Assembly: GCA_001898505.1 (NCBI GenBank)
Contig: MKTZ01000011.1
Coordinates: forward strand, 248,001-312,000
Direction: 5' to 3'
Origin: Sphingobacteriales bacterium 50-39
GTDB lineage: Bacteria > Bacteroidota > Bacteroidia > Chitinophagales > Chitinophagaceae
DNA: 64,000 nt
The notes below the pieces were generated by a model. That model was not told the DNA's origin, searched no databases, and worked only from the letters and a program-made list of their open reading frames with translations. Of the stretch, positions 1 through 8,745 are shown one piece after another. Position numbers and translations under genes: made by a program. The number at the start of each line of letters is the position of its first letter. Position 1 is the first letter of the stretch.

Positions 1-2
1 AT

Positions 3-1445
3 GCTTTAACCCCCAGCAACGACCCCACCGGCGATACGTATACATCTTTATGGGCGGGCATTTATGATGCCAATGTTTTTTTGGCAAATATTGACGGAGC
101 AAATGTTACTACGGGGAATAAAAAGATGCGTTATAAGGCAGAGGCCCAATTGCTACGCGCCTTTTATTACCTGGAGCTCGTCAAAAAATACGGTCCGTTG
201 CCGTGGATTGACAAGCCGTTCGATCCCAAGTTTGATTATTCGCAATTAAAGCGGCCATCTTTCCAGGACATTACAAATAACATTGTTACCGACTGCGACT
301 CGGCTATTGGCAATCCGGCATTGCCACTGCGAATTACTTCCGACAATGAGCGGGGACGTTTGACAAAAGCAGCTGCCTATGCGATCAAGTCCGAAGTATT
401 ATTATTCAATGCGAGCCCGCTGTGGAATCCGGCTAATGACGCGGCGAAATGGCAGGCGGCTTCCAATGGAGCAAAGGAAGGACTACAGGCGCTGACTGCC
501 GGGGGCGCTTTTCAGCTCTTTGGTGATTATGGAACATACTTTTTGCATAACTCCGATGTTTCCGCAGCGCCTCTCGACCGGGAAACGATTTTTGAGCGGC
601 CGCTGGGGAGTGTTTCGGCGCTTATCAACAGTATTCCAAGCAAGCCGGGAATGATGAAGGCCGGGTCCTGCCCTTCACAGGAGCTGGTCGATAGTTATGA
701 TATGCAAACGACAGGAGAGCCTCCTATACTGGGGTACCAGGACGACCAGCACCTGCAGCCTATTGTAAATCCGGCCTCCGGGTATGATCCGGGCAATCCG
801 TTTGTAAATCGTGATCCACGTTTTTATGCTACGGTTTGGTATAATGGCGCGGTGTATGATATGGGGAACGGCATTTTGCATACAATGGCTATGTATGCCG
901 GTGGCGCCGACCAGATCCTTCAAACCCCACCCAGCAGGCGGAATACCCATACCGGATATTATTTGAGAAAATTCATAGATCCCACTATCCCGGATCAGAA
1001 CGCGCAGAACTCCTCCAACTGGAAAAAATTCAGGCTTGCCGAATTGTACCTGAACTATGCTGAAGCGGAAAATGAGGCAAACGGACCGACACCGGATGTT
1101 TATAATGCGGTGAATGCCATACGGACAAGGGCTACGATGCCGAACCTGCCTGCCGGACTAAGCCAGGATCAGATGAGGGACCGGATACGCAAAGAGAGGC
1201 GCGTGGAATTTGCATTTGAGGAAGAGCGTTTCTGGGATGTGCGGAGATGGAAGATACTGGATAAAACAGACAAGTTTGTAACGGGAATGGAACCTGCTAA
1301 GATCACCGATACTACCTTCAGCTTTAAAAGATTTATCGTAAGAAGCACCAACGTATGGCAAAGCAAGTTCCTGCTGTTCCCTATCCCGCTGAAAGATGCC
1401 TCGATAATTCCTGATTTTGGCAAAAATCAGAACCCGGGCTGGTGA
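3..1445 (+). CDS. SusD/RagB family outer-membrane nutrient-binding protein (5' partial)
   Basis: Surface lipoprotein of the SusCD type that captures oligosaccharides and passes them to a TonB-dependent SusC transporter. The frame is open from base 3, so the true start, the lipobox and the partner susC lie left of the window. Family marks seen: a C-terminal helix with a basic-acidic run followed by ERFWDVRRW, a TPR-like stretch FRLAELYLNYAEAENEAN, and the usual ending FGKNQNPGW. About 480 residues are present, near full length for the family. It heads a same-strand cluster with glycosidase-like genes about 40 bases apart, which fits a polysaccharide-utilisation locus. The family call is certain; the glycan is unknown. 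Confidence 0.95.
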   Translation, partial: ALTPSNDPTGDTYTSLWAGIYDANVFLANIDGANVTTGNKKMRYKAEAQLLRAFYYLELVKKYGPLPWIDKPFDPKFDYSQLKRPSFQDITNNIVTDCDSAIGNPALPLRITSDNERGRLTKAAAYAIKSEVLLFNASPLWNPANDAAKWQAASNGAKEGLQALTAGGAFQLFGDYGTYFLHNSDVSAAPLDRETIFERPLGSVSALINSIPSKPGMMKAGSCPSQELVDSYDMQTTGEPPILGYQDDQHLQPIVNPASGYDPGNPFVNRDPRFYATVWYNGAVYDMGNGILHTMAMYAGGADQILQTPPSRRNTHTGYYLRKFIDPTIPDQNAQNSSNWKKFRLAELYLNYAEAENEANGPTPDVYNAVNAIRTRATMPNLPAGLSQDQMRDRIRKERRVEFAFEEERFWDVRRWKILDKTDKFVTGMEPAKITDTTFSFKRFIVRSTNVWQSKFLLFPIPLKDASIIPDFGKNQNPGW

Positions 1446-1489
1446 GCTAATAGTTGACAACCATAATTATTATTTAAAAGAGCAGCGTC

Positions 1490-2677
1490 ATGAAGATGAA
1501 ATACATAATACTGATACTGGCAATTTTAGCATCCTGTAATAAAAAAGCCATCGATGTGGAGGACCTTAGCCGGTTTCACAAAATATATATTGTACAGGCA
1601 GGTCAAAATCCATTTGCCAATCTTCTGAAAATTACAGACTCCCTGCAAATTATTCAGATAAACGCCGGCATTGGCGGGCTAACGCCGGCAAGCCAGGACA
1701 TGGCAATACATTTTGAAGTTTTAGACGACTCCGTAGCGGCGTACAATGCAGCAAATCTTACCAATTATCAGGTAGTACCTCAGGCGAGCTTTCAATTTTC
1801 TACAGCGGATGTATCCATCAAGAAAGGAGATTATTTTTCCTCTCCTTTGGAAATACAATTTAAAACGCTGGGATATATAGAGGGGGGCGTATCCTACCTT
1901 CTACCCATTGGGATCAGCAAGACCGGTAATGGGGTTCCGGTCAACGATCAGCATGATATTGTCTACCTGCTCATCACCGGATCGTATCCTCTTGGAAAAG
2001 AACCACCCAAACAGGTATTTGATCTGTCGGGTAAATCACTGATATCAGCATTTCCTTATCAGAATGCATTTATAATGGTAGAAACGAATGGAACATTCAG
2101 TACCCATGAATGGGATGCGACCAATAACGTTTATAAAACCGCCGACGTTTTCCCGAACGGTGGGTGGAATATTTTTGATAAGGTGCTAGGGTCAAGTACA
2201 AAAATAATTACCCGTTGGGCGGGGTCTGGTAACTTGTGGGAATATCCTTTTGATGTGTCAAAGAGGAATATGGCTTTTGATGGTGTCACACGAGGAACGA
2301 ATTTTAACAACTATGATATCATTAGCTATTCACAACAATTCGATGCATTATTATGCAGGGCCCCGGCAGGCGAGTTATCCCTGATCAAGCGAAGCGCTGC
2401 GGCCTGGGACCAGAAAACCATATTAGGTACTGATTTTGCAAGTTATACTATGATCGAGGCGTATCTGAATGGGTTTCTTTGTGTGGATGCAGGCGGAGAG
2501 CTGTATTTCTATCCAATAAATAACGATTTGACTTTAGGAGCAAAGGCGCATGCAGGAAGTGGATGGTCAAAGTACAAATCCATCATGTCAAGGGGGAATC
2601 AATTATTAGCGTTGGATTATGGGGGTGTTCTCTGGCAATATAATTTTGATCTCGCTGGTTTTTGGGATATTCGATAG
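1490..2677 (+). CDS. DUF1735-type lipoprotein with C-terminal tachylectin-like propeller
   Basis: Predicted surface lipoprotein of 395 residues. The signal peptide ends in a lipobox with Cys16 (LAILASC). Residues about 30-165 read like the DUF1735 (BT_3987 N-terminal) beta-sandwich common in glycan-utilisation loci: a VxAYN segment, then FSTADVSIKKGD and a final ISKTGNG. Residues about 180-395 show repeated blades with patterns such as GGWNIF, GNLWEYPFD, GGELYFYP, GSGWSKYKSI and GGVLWQYNFD, like tachylectin-2 style sugar-binding propellers. It probably acts as the glycan-binding companion (SusE/F role) of the SusD upstream. The DUF1735 call is fairly secure; the propeller call is inference from repeat pattern. 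Confidence 0.8.
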   Translation: MKMKYIILILAILASCNKKAIDVEDLSRFHKIYIVQAGQNPFANLLKITDSLQIIQINAGIGGLTPASQDMAIHFEVLDDSVAAYNAANLTNYQVVPQASFQFSTADVSIKKGDYFSSPLEIQFKTLGYIEGGVSYLLPIGISKTGNGVPVNDQHDIVYLLITGSYPLGKEPPKQVFDLSGKSLISAFPYQNAFIMVETNGTFSTHEWDATNNVYKTADVFPNGGWNIFDKVLGSSTKIITRWAGSGNLWEYPFDVSKRNMAFDGVTRGTNFNNYDIISYSQQFDALLCRAPAGELSLIKRSAAAWDQKTILGTDFASYTMIEAYLNGFLCVDAGGELYFYPINNDLTLGAKAHAGSGWSKYKSIMSRGNQLLALDYGGVLWQYNFDLAGFWDIR

Positions 2678-2716
2678 CCCGATTGTGATAACCACAAATT
2701 AATAAGAAAAAAGGCA

Positions 2717-4489
2717 ATGAATAGAAGGTCTGTAATAAAAAAGGGGTTGGCCGCCGGCACCCTGTCAATATTGGGTACCCCGGGTTTTTCCGCGGGTCGC
2801 GAACCAAATCAGCTCAAAGAGCAGCCGGGATATTATATAGAAAAGGGACAGCTCCAATTTTGGCTGGAAACATCAATGCGCCGTGTGTACCCCAACACTC
2901 TTCCCGGGGGTAAAGAACAGTTGACATTAATAGCTGCACGGAATGAACAGGTGTCGTTTCAGGCCTGCTTTAGAAACCTGAGCACTGATTCGGCTGAAGT
3001 GAAGTGTGAGCTGACGGACAGTACCGGGTTTACAACAAGAATAAGGCGGGTAGGCTTCGTACCGATGAGGCAATTGAATACCTATACGCCAAAAAATGAG
3101 ATGGAAGGTATAGGTTCTATACCTGGTCTTTGTCCTGATCCGCTGTTCGATGAGAACAGTGTGCATATCGGCCCTGAATCAAATGGTGTCTTTTGGATCA
3201 CCGTGTCTATTCCATCGGATATGAGCCCCGGGGTGCATACCCTTCAGGTAAGCATGACTTTACTGAATCGTTATGGGTATGTGGGCTTAACGAACCCGGA
3301 GCAGGTGAGCGTTGCCCTGCCAGTGAAAATCGATGTACGCAGATTAGTGGTGGCGCCCCGGAAGAATTTTCCTGTAACAAACTGGGTCTCGGCTGACAGT
3401 ATATGGGAGTACTATAAGATAGAGCCGTGCAGCGAGCGCTTTTGGGAATTGGCCGATAAATTTATTTTCAATCTTGTTGCTCATCATAATGATGTGTTGT
3501 ATACCCCTATTTTCAATACGCGGCATGAGCTGTTAAAACGCCCCGCCCAGCTACTGAAAGTTAAAAAGCTGGGAGAGGATCGATATGAGTTTGATTTTAG
3601 CGATGTCGGCAAATGGGTTCATCTGGCCTTAAAACATGGCGCCCGCTATATCGAGTGGTCGCATTTTTTTACGCCGGCGCCTACCAGCGGAAAATACCCA
3701 CAGCGGATCTATGAACGTACCGGCGCCGCGGTTGGCCCCATGCTTTGGCCCCCGGAGATCAGCGCCACTTCCGATACGTATAAAAACTTTTTGAAGCAAT
3801 TTATCCCTGCCTTCAAGACCTTTCTTGAACAGGAGAAGATCCTGGACCGGTCGTTCTTTCATTGTGCGGATGAGCCTGATGGGCCGGAACAGGTTGCCGA
3901 TTATAAAAACGCCAGGGCTTTGTTAATGGAGATAGCGCCGTGGATGCGTGTGATGGATGCATTGAGCGATACCCGTTATGCAAAAGAGAAAATAACAGAT
4001 ATGCCCATTCCAAGCATTACTTCGGCCCTGGAATTCAAGGCTGCCGGGGTACAGTCCTGGGTATATTTTTGTTGTGGGCCCAGGGATAGCTATATGCAAC
4101 GATTGTTCGATACGCCACTGGCAAAAATAAGAATGGCGGGCTCTGTTTTTTACAGGCTGGAGGCTCATGGCTTCCTGCACTGGGGCTATAATTATTGGTA
4201 TAAGTTTGTGACCAGCGAGATCACAGATCCATTTAATCATGGTGATGTAATGGCGTGGCCAGGGCTGCCATATGGAGATCCATTTGTCGTCTACCCAGGG
4301 CCGGATGGCCCGCTGGATTCTATACGATGGGAGGTTTTTGCTGAGGGGCTGCAGGATTATGCGCTGTTGCAGTCGGCAGGTATAAAGTCAACCGACCCAT
4401 TGTTGGCAGACATTAAGAGTTATGCTGATTTTCCGAAAAAGGAAGAGTGGCATGCTAATTTAAGAAGAATGATCTTAGAACGGTATTAA
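2717..4489 (+). CDS. DUF4091 / GH123-like glycoside hydrolase, exported
   Basis: A 590-residue protein beginning with a twin-arginine-like leader (NRRSVIKKG, then a hydrophobic stretch ending at FSAG), so Tat export is possible. The C-terminal half matches the DUF4091/GH123 pattern: HCADEPD with the acidic pair Asp385-Glu386 in the place used for substrate-assisted catalysis by GH123 beta-N-acetylgalactosaminidases, then WVYFCCGP, HGFLHWGYNYW and a final IRWEVFAEGLQDYALL. The N-terminal half is a beta-sandwich. Context in a SusD cluster supports glycan cleavage, possibly of an N-acetylgalactosamine-containing substrate. The specificity is inference. Confidence 0.85.
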   Translation: MNRRSVIKKGLAAGTLSILGTPGFSAGREPNQLKEQPGYYIEKGQLQFWLETSMRRVYPNTLPGGKEQLTLIAARNEQVSFQACFRNLSTDSAEVKCELTDSTGFTTRIRRVGFVPMRQLNTYTPKNEMEGIGSIPGLCPDPLFDENSVHIGPESNGVFWITVSIPSDMSPGVHTLQVSMTLLNRYGYVGLTNPEQVSVALPVKIDVRRLVVAPRKNFPVTNWVSADSIWEYYKIEPCSERFWELADKFIFNLVAHHNDVLYTPIFNTRHELLKRPAQLLKVKKLGEDRYEFDFSDVGKWVHLALKHGARYIEWSHFFTPAPTSGKYPQRIYERTGAAVGPMLWPPEISATSDTYKNFLKQFIPAFKTFLEQEKILDRSFFHCADEPDGPEQVADYKNARALLMEIAPWMRVMDALSDTRYAKEKITDMPIPSITSALEFKAAGVQSWVYFCCGPRDSYMQRLFDTPLAKIRMAGSVFYRLEAHGFLHWGYNYWYKFVTSEITDPFNHGDVMAWPGLPYGDPFVVYPGPDGPLDSIRWEVFAEGLQDYALLQSAGIKSTDPLLADIKSYADFPKKEEWHANLRRMILERY

Positions 4490-4522
4490 TAAAGAACATT
4501 CGCTACCCAATAAGAAATAGCT

Positions 4523-5776
4523 ATGATCCTACAAGAGTATAAAGTAAAAGCACTGGGGTTGGTTTTCTCTGTTTTCGCGGCGATCAATTTTGTAAAAGGG
4601 CAGGATCATGCTCCGGGTGAGGCTTCCTTCTTTCCTTTAATGGCCTGGGATGATGTAAGGGATGAAGCCACCATAAAAAAAATGGCGGAATGTGGGATCA
4701 ATCTCATTGCATTCACACCTACCTCGTTATTAGACGCCTGTAAAAAGTACGGGGTCAAAGCTATTCTTTATGATGCCAAAGTAGCGCCCCAGTGGGACCT
4801 GGCCTTTAAGGCCGATGAGGCTAATATTGCCTTGCGGGAAGTAATCAAAAAATATGACAAGCATCCTGCTGTATTCGGGTATCATTTAAAGGACGAGCCG
4901 GATGGGAACCAGTTTAAAGAATTGGGAAGGTCATCCGGCTTAGTGAACAAGCTGGCGCCGGGCAAATGGGCTTATATTAATTTGCCCCCCGGGCTTGGGG
5001 CGTGGTATGATTCAAGCTATGTGCAGCTTTTTGTAGATCAGTGTAAGCCGAAATATATTTCCTACGATAATTATGCCATCGGCGAAGGGGATCGGTTTGG
5101 ATTTTCATGGGGATATTGGGCGAATATCTGGGATATCCGGAGTGCCGCCCTTAGAAATAATATTCCATTTCACACGATCCTGCTGACAGCAGGTCATTTT
5201 GGATATCGTGCGCCCAGCTTCCATGATCTGTCGTTGCAGGTTTACGGGGCGCTGGCATATGGGGCAAAGGGGCTAGGGTACTATAAATTCGTGGGAGAAA
5301 CATTGCAGGTGCTGCATGCCCCTGAATTGGGGAACTGGAATGGCGCCCCTCTCGATGAGTTCCATGATGTAAATCCTGTTCCGTACTACAACCTGAGAAA
5401 AATGAACAAAAGGATACAGGCCATGGCGCCTGTCCTGCTAAAGCTGAAGAGCACCGATGTATATCACATCGGAGGTGATAGCATTCCCCAAAGGAATCAT
5501 GGCATCACCGACTCCAGCTTGATACAGGGAATGGAGTCCGGGGTCGCATTTATTGTTGGAGAATTTACACATGTCGAAAATGGAGGCGGGTGGATCATGA
5601 TCGTCAATAAAGATCTAAAAGCGTCCACTTTTGTGCGGCCAAAATTTTCAAAAAAAATAAATACGGCATCGATAAAAATCCTGTCGCAGGTGACAGGTAA
5701 GCTGGTTGACTGGCCGGGGATCTGGTTCTCCCTGGAGCCGGGCCAGGGTGTATTGCTGAAAGTGGATGTAAAATAA
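4523..5776 (+). CDS. Putative secreted TIM-barrel glycosidase-like protein
   Basis: A 417-residue protein with a hydrophobic leader (residues about 10-26, ending near VKGQ). The fold reads as a (beta/alpha)8 barrel: an initial FPLMAWDD strand, repeated strand-helix units, then YHLKDEPD with Asp124-Glu125 where clan GH-A enzymes keep the acid/base Glu, and a later YISYDNYAIGEGD segment. The end (about 330-417) looks like a small beta-domain. It follows the GH123-like gene by 33 bases and is probably co-transcribed with it. A role in glycan or glycoside hydrolysis is likely. The exact GH family was not identified, and a catalytically silent relative cannot be excluded. Confidence 0.7.
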   Translation: MILQEYKVKALGLVFSVFAAINFVKGQDHAPGEASFFPLMAWDDVRDEATIKKMAECGINLIAFTPTSLLDACKKYGVKAILYDAKVAPQWDLAFKADEANIALREVIKKYDKHPAVFGYHLKDEPDGNQFKELGRSSGLVNKLAPGKWAYINLPPGLGAWYDSSYVQLFVDQCKPKYISYDNYAIGEGDRFGFSWGYWANIWDIRSAALRNNIPFHTILLTAGHFGYRAPSFHDLSLQVYGALAYGAKGLGYYKFVGETLQVLHAPELGNWNGAPLDEFHDVNPVPYYNLRKMNKRIQAMAPVLLKLKSTDVYHIGGDSIPQRNHGITDSSLIQGMESGVAFIVGEFTHVENGGGWIMIVNKDLKASTFVRPKFSKKINTASIKILSQVTGKLVDWPGIWFSLEPGQGVLLKVDVK

Positions 5777-5783
5777 CGATGAA

Positions 5784-6449
5784 ATGTTCCAGTTTTCGGA
5801 AATTACGCCATGGGGGAAGAACCTGCAAGAAAGTAAGGCTATTTTCGGCCTGACAGATGAGGACATGGATAAGAAAATGGCGGGTTTTGCCGACGGGGCG
5901 TCCAGCCTGAACTGTGAGCTTACCCGGATGGGCAAAAGCATTATTTCTCTGGATCCGGTTTATGGTCTTTCAAAGGAGTATTTGCAGGCCTGCTTTAACC
6001 AGGTCATGGAACAGTCGTCGCAGTTCATAAGAAAATCAGCTACCGGGCAAAAGGCCCAGCTAAAGAGCATCGAGCGGATCAGGAAAAGAACGGTCAGCCT
6101 GTTCCTGGAGGACTATGAGGTGGGGAAGGAAGAAGGCCGATACAGGCAATACAGTTTACCGGGAGCAACCGGCTTTGCGGATCTATCCTTTGAGCTTGGG
6201 CTCTGTTCTAATTTTATATTGCTGTATGAAGAGCTGGGGATAGATTTTCATCTCGCCGCTGTGGCGGAGATGTTAAGGGTTTGTCGTGAGATCAGGATAT
6301 TCCCGGTGGTAAACTTCGCCGGGCATCATTCAGCCATGTTGCCCCCACTGATAGGTTATTTTCAGCATGCGTTTGAGATCGAATTTGTTGCTGTTTATTG
6401 TGAGCCGGGCCCGCATGAATACAGCATGTTGAGAATGAGCAGACATTAA
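5784..6449 (+). CDS. SAM-dependent methyltransferase-like protein
   Basis: A 221-residue cytoplasmic protein that resembles a family of small class I methyltransferases: an initial WGKNLQESKAIFGLTDEDMDKK, a motif-I region GFADGASSLNCELTRMG followed by SIISLDPVYGLS, then FLEDYEVGKEEGRY, LPGATGFADLSFELGLCSNFILLY and CREIRIFPVVN. In relatives the motif-I loop is CGDGPASFNAELT; here it is modified but recognisable. It begins 8 bases after the glycosidase-like gene, so the two may be co-transcribed, although the enzyme type is unusual in a glycan locus. The substrate is unknown. Confidence 0.75.
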   Translation: MFQFSEITPWGKNLQESKAIFGLTDEDMDKKMAGFADGASSLNCELTRMGKSIISLDPVYGLSKEYLQACFNQVMEQSSQFIRKSATGQKAQLKSIERIRKRTVSLFLEDYEVGKEEGRYRQYSLPGATGFADLSFELGLCSNFILLYEELGIDFHLAAVAEMLRVCREIRIFPVVNFAGHHSAMLPPLIGYFQHAFEIEFVAVYCEPGPHEYSMLRMSRH

Positions 6450-6521
6450 TGTTTTTGAATTTGCTGCCGACAATATTTAATGTCAATTGGGGCGCAAGTG
6501 CGGGAGGCTGTTACTTTTGGG

Positions 6522-7031
6522 TCATTTCCGTCCCGCTGCCAGCATCTGTATCTTTGATAATAGATAACTCTCCGACCCCGGCGAGAACCCCGATTGTTCA
6601 AATACCACTTGTCCCTTCTGAACGATAAAAGCCTGGGGTGGCTGAGTAAAATGCAATTGCTTCTGCAAGCCCCCGTCTATGTCCGCATACACATCGAATA
6701 CCCAATTATTCTGCAAGGCCGTGGGCCGCATCCTACTCACCAGGTTGCCTTCATCGATACAAATGCCCAATAGCGTGAACGGAAGAGGCTTCTTATATTT
6801 TGCATATTGCGTGTTCAGTGCATTCAGCTCATCGATCGAGGCGTCGGAATTCACCGACCAGAAACAGATCAGGAGCAGTTGCGACCCGCCCGTCACAGCG
6901 GAGTAGCTCACCAGCTTACCCTTCACGGTTTTTAGCTGCACCGAGTCCAGCGAGGACTGCCCCATGGCGGAATGACAGACGCCGGCAATAAATATCCCGG
7001 TGAAGAAAAATATTTTGCGCAACGGAAACAT
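6522..7031 (-). CDS. Thioredoxin-fold TlpA-like protein lacking the CxxC pair
   Basis: A 169-residue exported protein with a signal peptide (residues about 1-24, ending HSAMGQ). The body has TlpA/ResA-type features: LLLICFWSVNSDASIDELNAL, LLGICIDE, WVFDVYADIDGGLQKQLHF and a cis-Pro-like loop QPPQAFIVQKGQVVFEQSG. At the active-site position (FWSVNSDAS) both cysteines are replaced, so it cannot act as a normal disulfide reductase. It may be a binding or structural relative. The start ATG at 7031 precedes a good signal peptide. Confidence 0.75.
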   Translation of the reverse strand: MFPLRKIFFFTGIFIAGVCHSAMGQSSLDSVQLKTVKGKLVSYSAVTGGSQLLLICFWSVNSDASIDELNALNTQYAKYKKPLPFTLLGICIDEGNLVSRMRPTALQNNWVFDVYADIDGGLQKQLHFTQPPQAFIVQKGQVVFEQSGFSPGSESYLLSKIQMLAAGRK

Positions 7032-7202
7032 GATACAATTTAATGTTTATTTGCCGGTATCCAGAGGTTGCAATCCAATGGCATATGGGGGGTTGAAATC
7101 AAAAAACCCGCAGCGCCAACGCTTACAAAAGGTTTTGATACAGCCTGCGAAGACATAAAGGCAACACGGAAGCCATCGGCCTCACGGAGTTTTTGCAATT
7201 GA

Positions 7203-8738
7203 TCACTTCTTACCCGTAGTTGCATGCAGCTGGATCAGCTCCCGCGCCTTGGCCGTCTTGAAGTCGAACCCTTTCAGGATAGCATCGCTGGTAGGCAGGG
7301 CCGATACGTCCGGGATCACGCCCCGCCCATCTTTCTCCCGTTGTTTGTCCACTACCAGGCGGAAGCGGGGCAGCCGGAAGCGGAGCTTTGTTCCGGGCAA
7401 TGTCACATCCGGGATCATCCAGGCCGTATTGCCATAGTACCCCCCACCCGTCTCTTCGCCTACAAGGGTGACATTCTTCTGGCCTTTCAATGCGCCCGCA
7501 AACAAGCAGGTGGCGGAAAAAGAGTTACCCCCCGTGAGGATATAGATCTGACCATTGAAATGATGCTGCTGTATGGGGCTAAAGACATGACGTTCGAAAT
7601 ATCCGAAATGATATTTTCCATCGGACCGTTTGCTGCTGACCACACCCATCAATATCCGGTACAGGAAGCTGTTTTGAATATATCTGTCGTACCTGCTGTG
7701 GCGGCGGATCGCATAAAGGGAATCTCCCACCTTGAATTTTTTGTCGATAAGGTACCGGGTCAGCAGGGTGGAATTAGTGGCGTCCCCGCCTCCATTCGTC
7801 CGGACGTCGATGATCAGGTTTTGAACATGTTTGTCCGACAGCTCGCGAAAGGACTGACGGAAGAATTTTACCAGGTGATTGCCATGCTCGAATGTATTCA
7901 GGGTCATAAAACCCGTCGTGTTCGTACTGTCGATGACCAGATTACGGGTAAAGAACTCTTCCCTCCGTTTGCGCTCCTTTCTGTTCGGCTCCCTGGCCAG
8001 ACCCGGGCGTCTTACTCCATCAGGCGCCCGAAGAGGTTTTGCCCTTCGGAAAGTGTCGGCCTGTGGATCATACAAAGGGACAGTCGTCTCACGCAGCTGC
8101 CGGGAGGAGTCAAGATAGGTGATCGCAAACGTCGGGGTGAAACCGATGACCTGTTTGTACCAATAGGAGAAATTGAACCCCGTGCTCAGGTATTGGTATT
8201 TACCCGTGAGACTGTATCCATCCGTGACAACGTAATCGCATAAGGTATCCATCAATTTTGCGGCGCTCCATCCATCGATGCTCCGAATGATCGTGCCACG
8301 ACGGAGGATGGTATCTCTCCGATTGAGATTGGCCGCTACCACCATTGTATCCTTCCAGCATTTCAATATCAGGGGAAATTGCGGCAGCTTGGCCGTGTCT
8401 GCATAGTTTAAATACGCTTTCGAGCTGCGCATCGACGTGTGACCGCAATCGACCTTCGCGATCACATAGCTGAGGACAGTCTTGAATTGCGGCTCCGTCA
8501 TAGAGTCCGTGAGAGCGGCATATCCCTTGTCGAAGTAGTAATTCATGCTGTCCCGGGAAGTATACCAGTACAGGCTGGGGTGCAGGTCCTCTAAAATATG
8601 ACGGAACAACATGTAGTCATGCCGCAACACCTCCGGTGCATATTTTCTCTCGGGATTGAACGCCTTTTTCGACGTCCCGCAGGAGACGACAAGCACGGAT
8701 ACAAAGATCAAAAATATGTAGGACAGGTGTTTGTTCAT
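7203..8738 (-). CDS. S41 family (tail-specific protease-like) lipoprotein
   Basis: A 511-residue lipoprotein. The ATG at 8738 is chosen because it gives a lipoprotein signal with Cys20 (VLVVSCGTSKK). The upstream in-frame extension would run into thiL. S41 features: a PDZ-like centre (GTIIRSIDGWSAAKL), VQNLIIDVRTNGGGDATNSTLL, then the nucleophile region LTGGNSFSATCLFAGAL, VGEETGGGYYGNT and a closing GRGVIPDV. It sits 7 bases after thiL on the same strand. It probably acts in the periplasm on proteins or peptides. The substrate is unknown. Confidence 0.88.
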   Translation of the reverse strand: MNKHLSYIFLIFVSVLVVSCGTSKKAFNPERKYAPEVLRHDYMLFRHILEDLHPSLYWYTSRDSMNYYFDKGYAALTDSMTEPQFKTVLSYVIAKVDCGHTSMRSSKAYLNYADTAKLPQFPLILKCWKDTMVVAANLNRRDTILRRGTIIRSIDGWSAAKLMDTLCDYVVTDGYSLTGKYQYLSTGFNFSYWYKQVIGFTPTFAITYLDSSRQLRETTVPLYDPQADTFRRAKPLRAPDGVRRPGLAREPNRKERKRREEFFTRNLVIDSTNTTGFMTLNTFEHGNHLVKFFRQSFRELSDKHVQNLIIDVRTNGGGDATNSTLLTRYLIDKKFKVGDSLYAIRRHSRYDRYIQNSFLYRILMGVVSSKRSDGKYHFGYFERHVFSPIQQHHFNGQIYILTGGNSFSATCLFAGALKGQKNVTLVGEETGGGYYGNTAWMIPDVTLPGTKLRFRLPRFRLVVDKQREKDGRGVIPDVSALPTSDAILKGFDFKTAKARELIQLHATTGKK

Positions 8739-8745
8739 AGTTTGG

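Noticed and set aside
7040-7225. 61-residue minus-strand frame between the S41 gene and the thioredoxin-fold gene
   Set aside because: Overlaps the S41 3' end, has no recognised domain or signal, and its composition looks like untranslated DNA. It could be a small gene, but nothing supports it.
7224-8243. 339-residue plus-strand frame opposite the S41 gene
   Set aside because: Entirely antisense to a clearly conserved S41 protein; no domain of its own.
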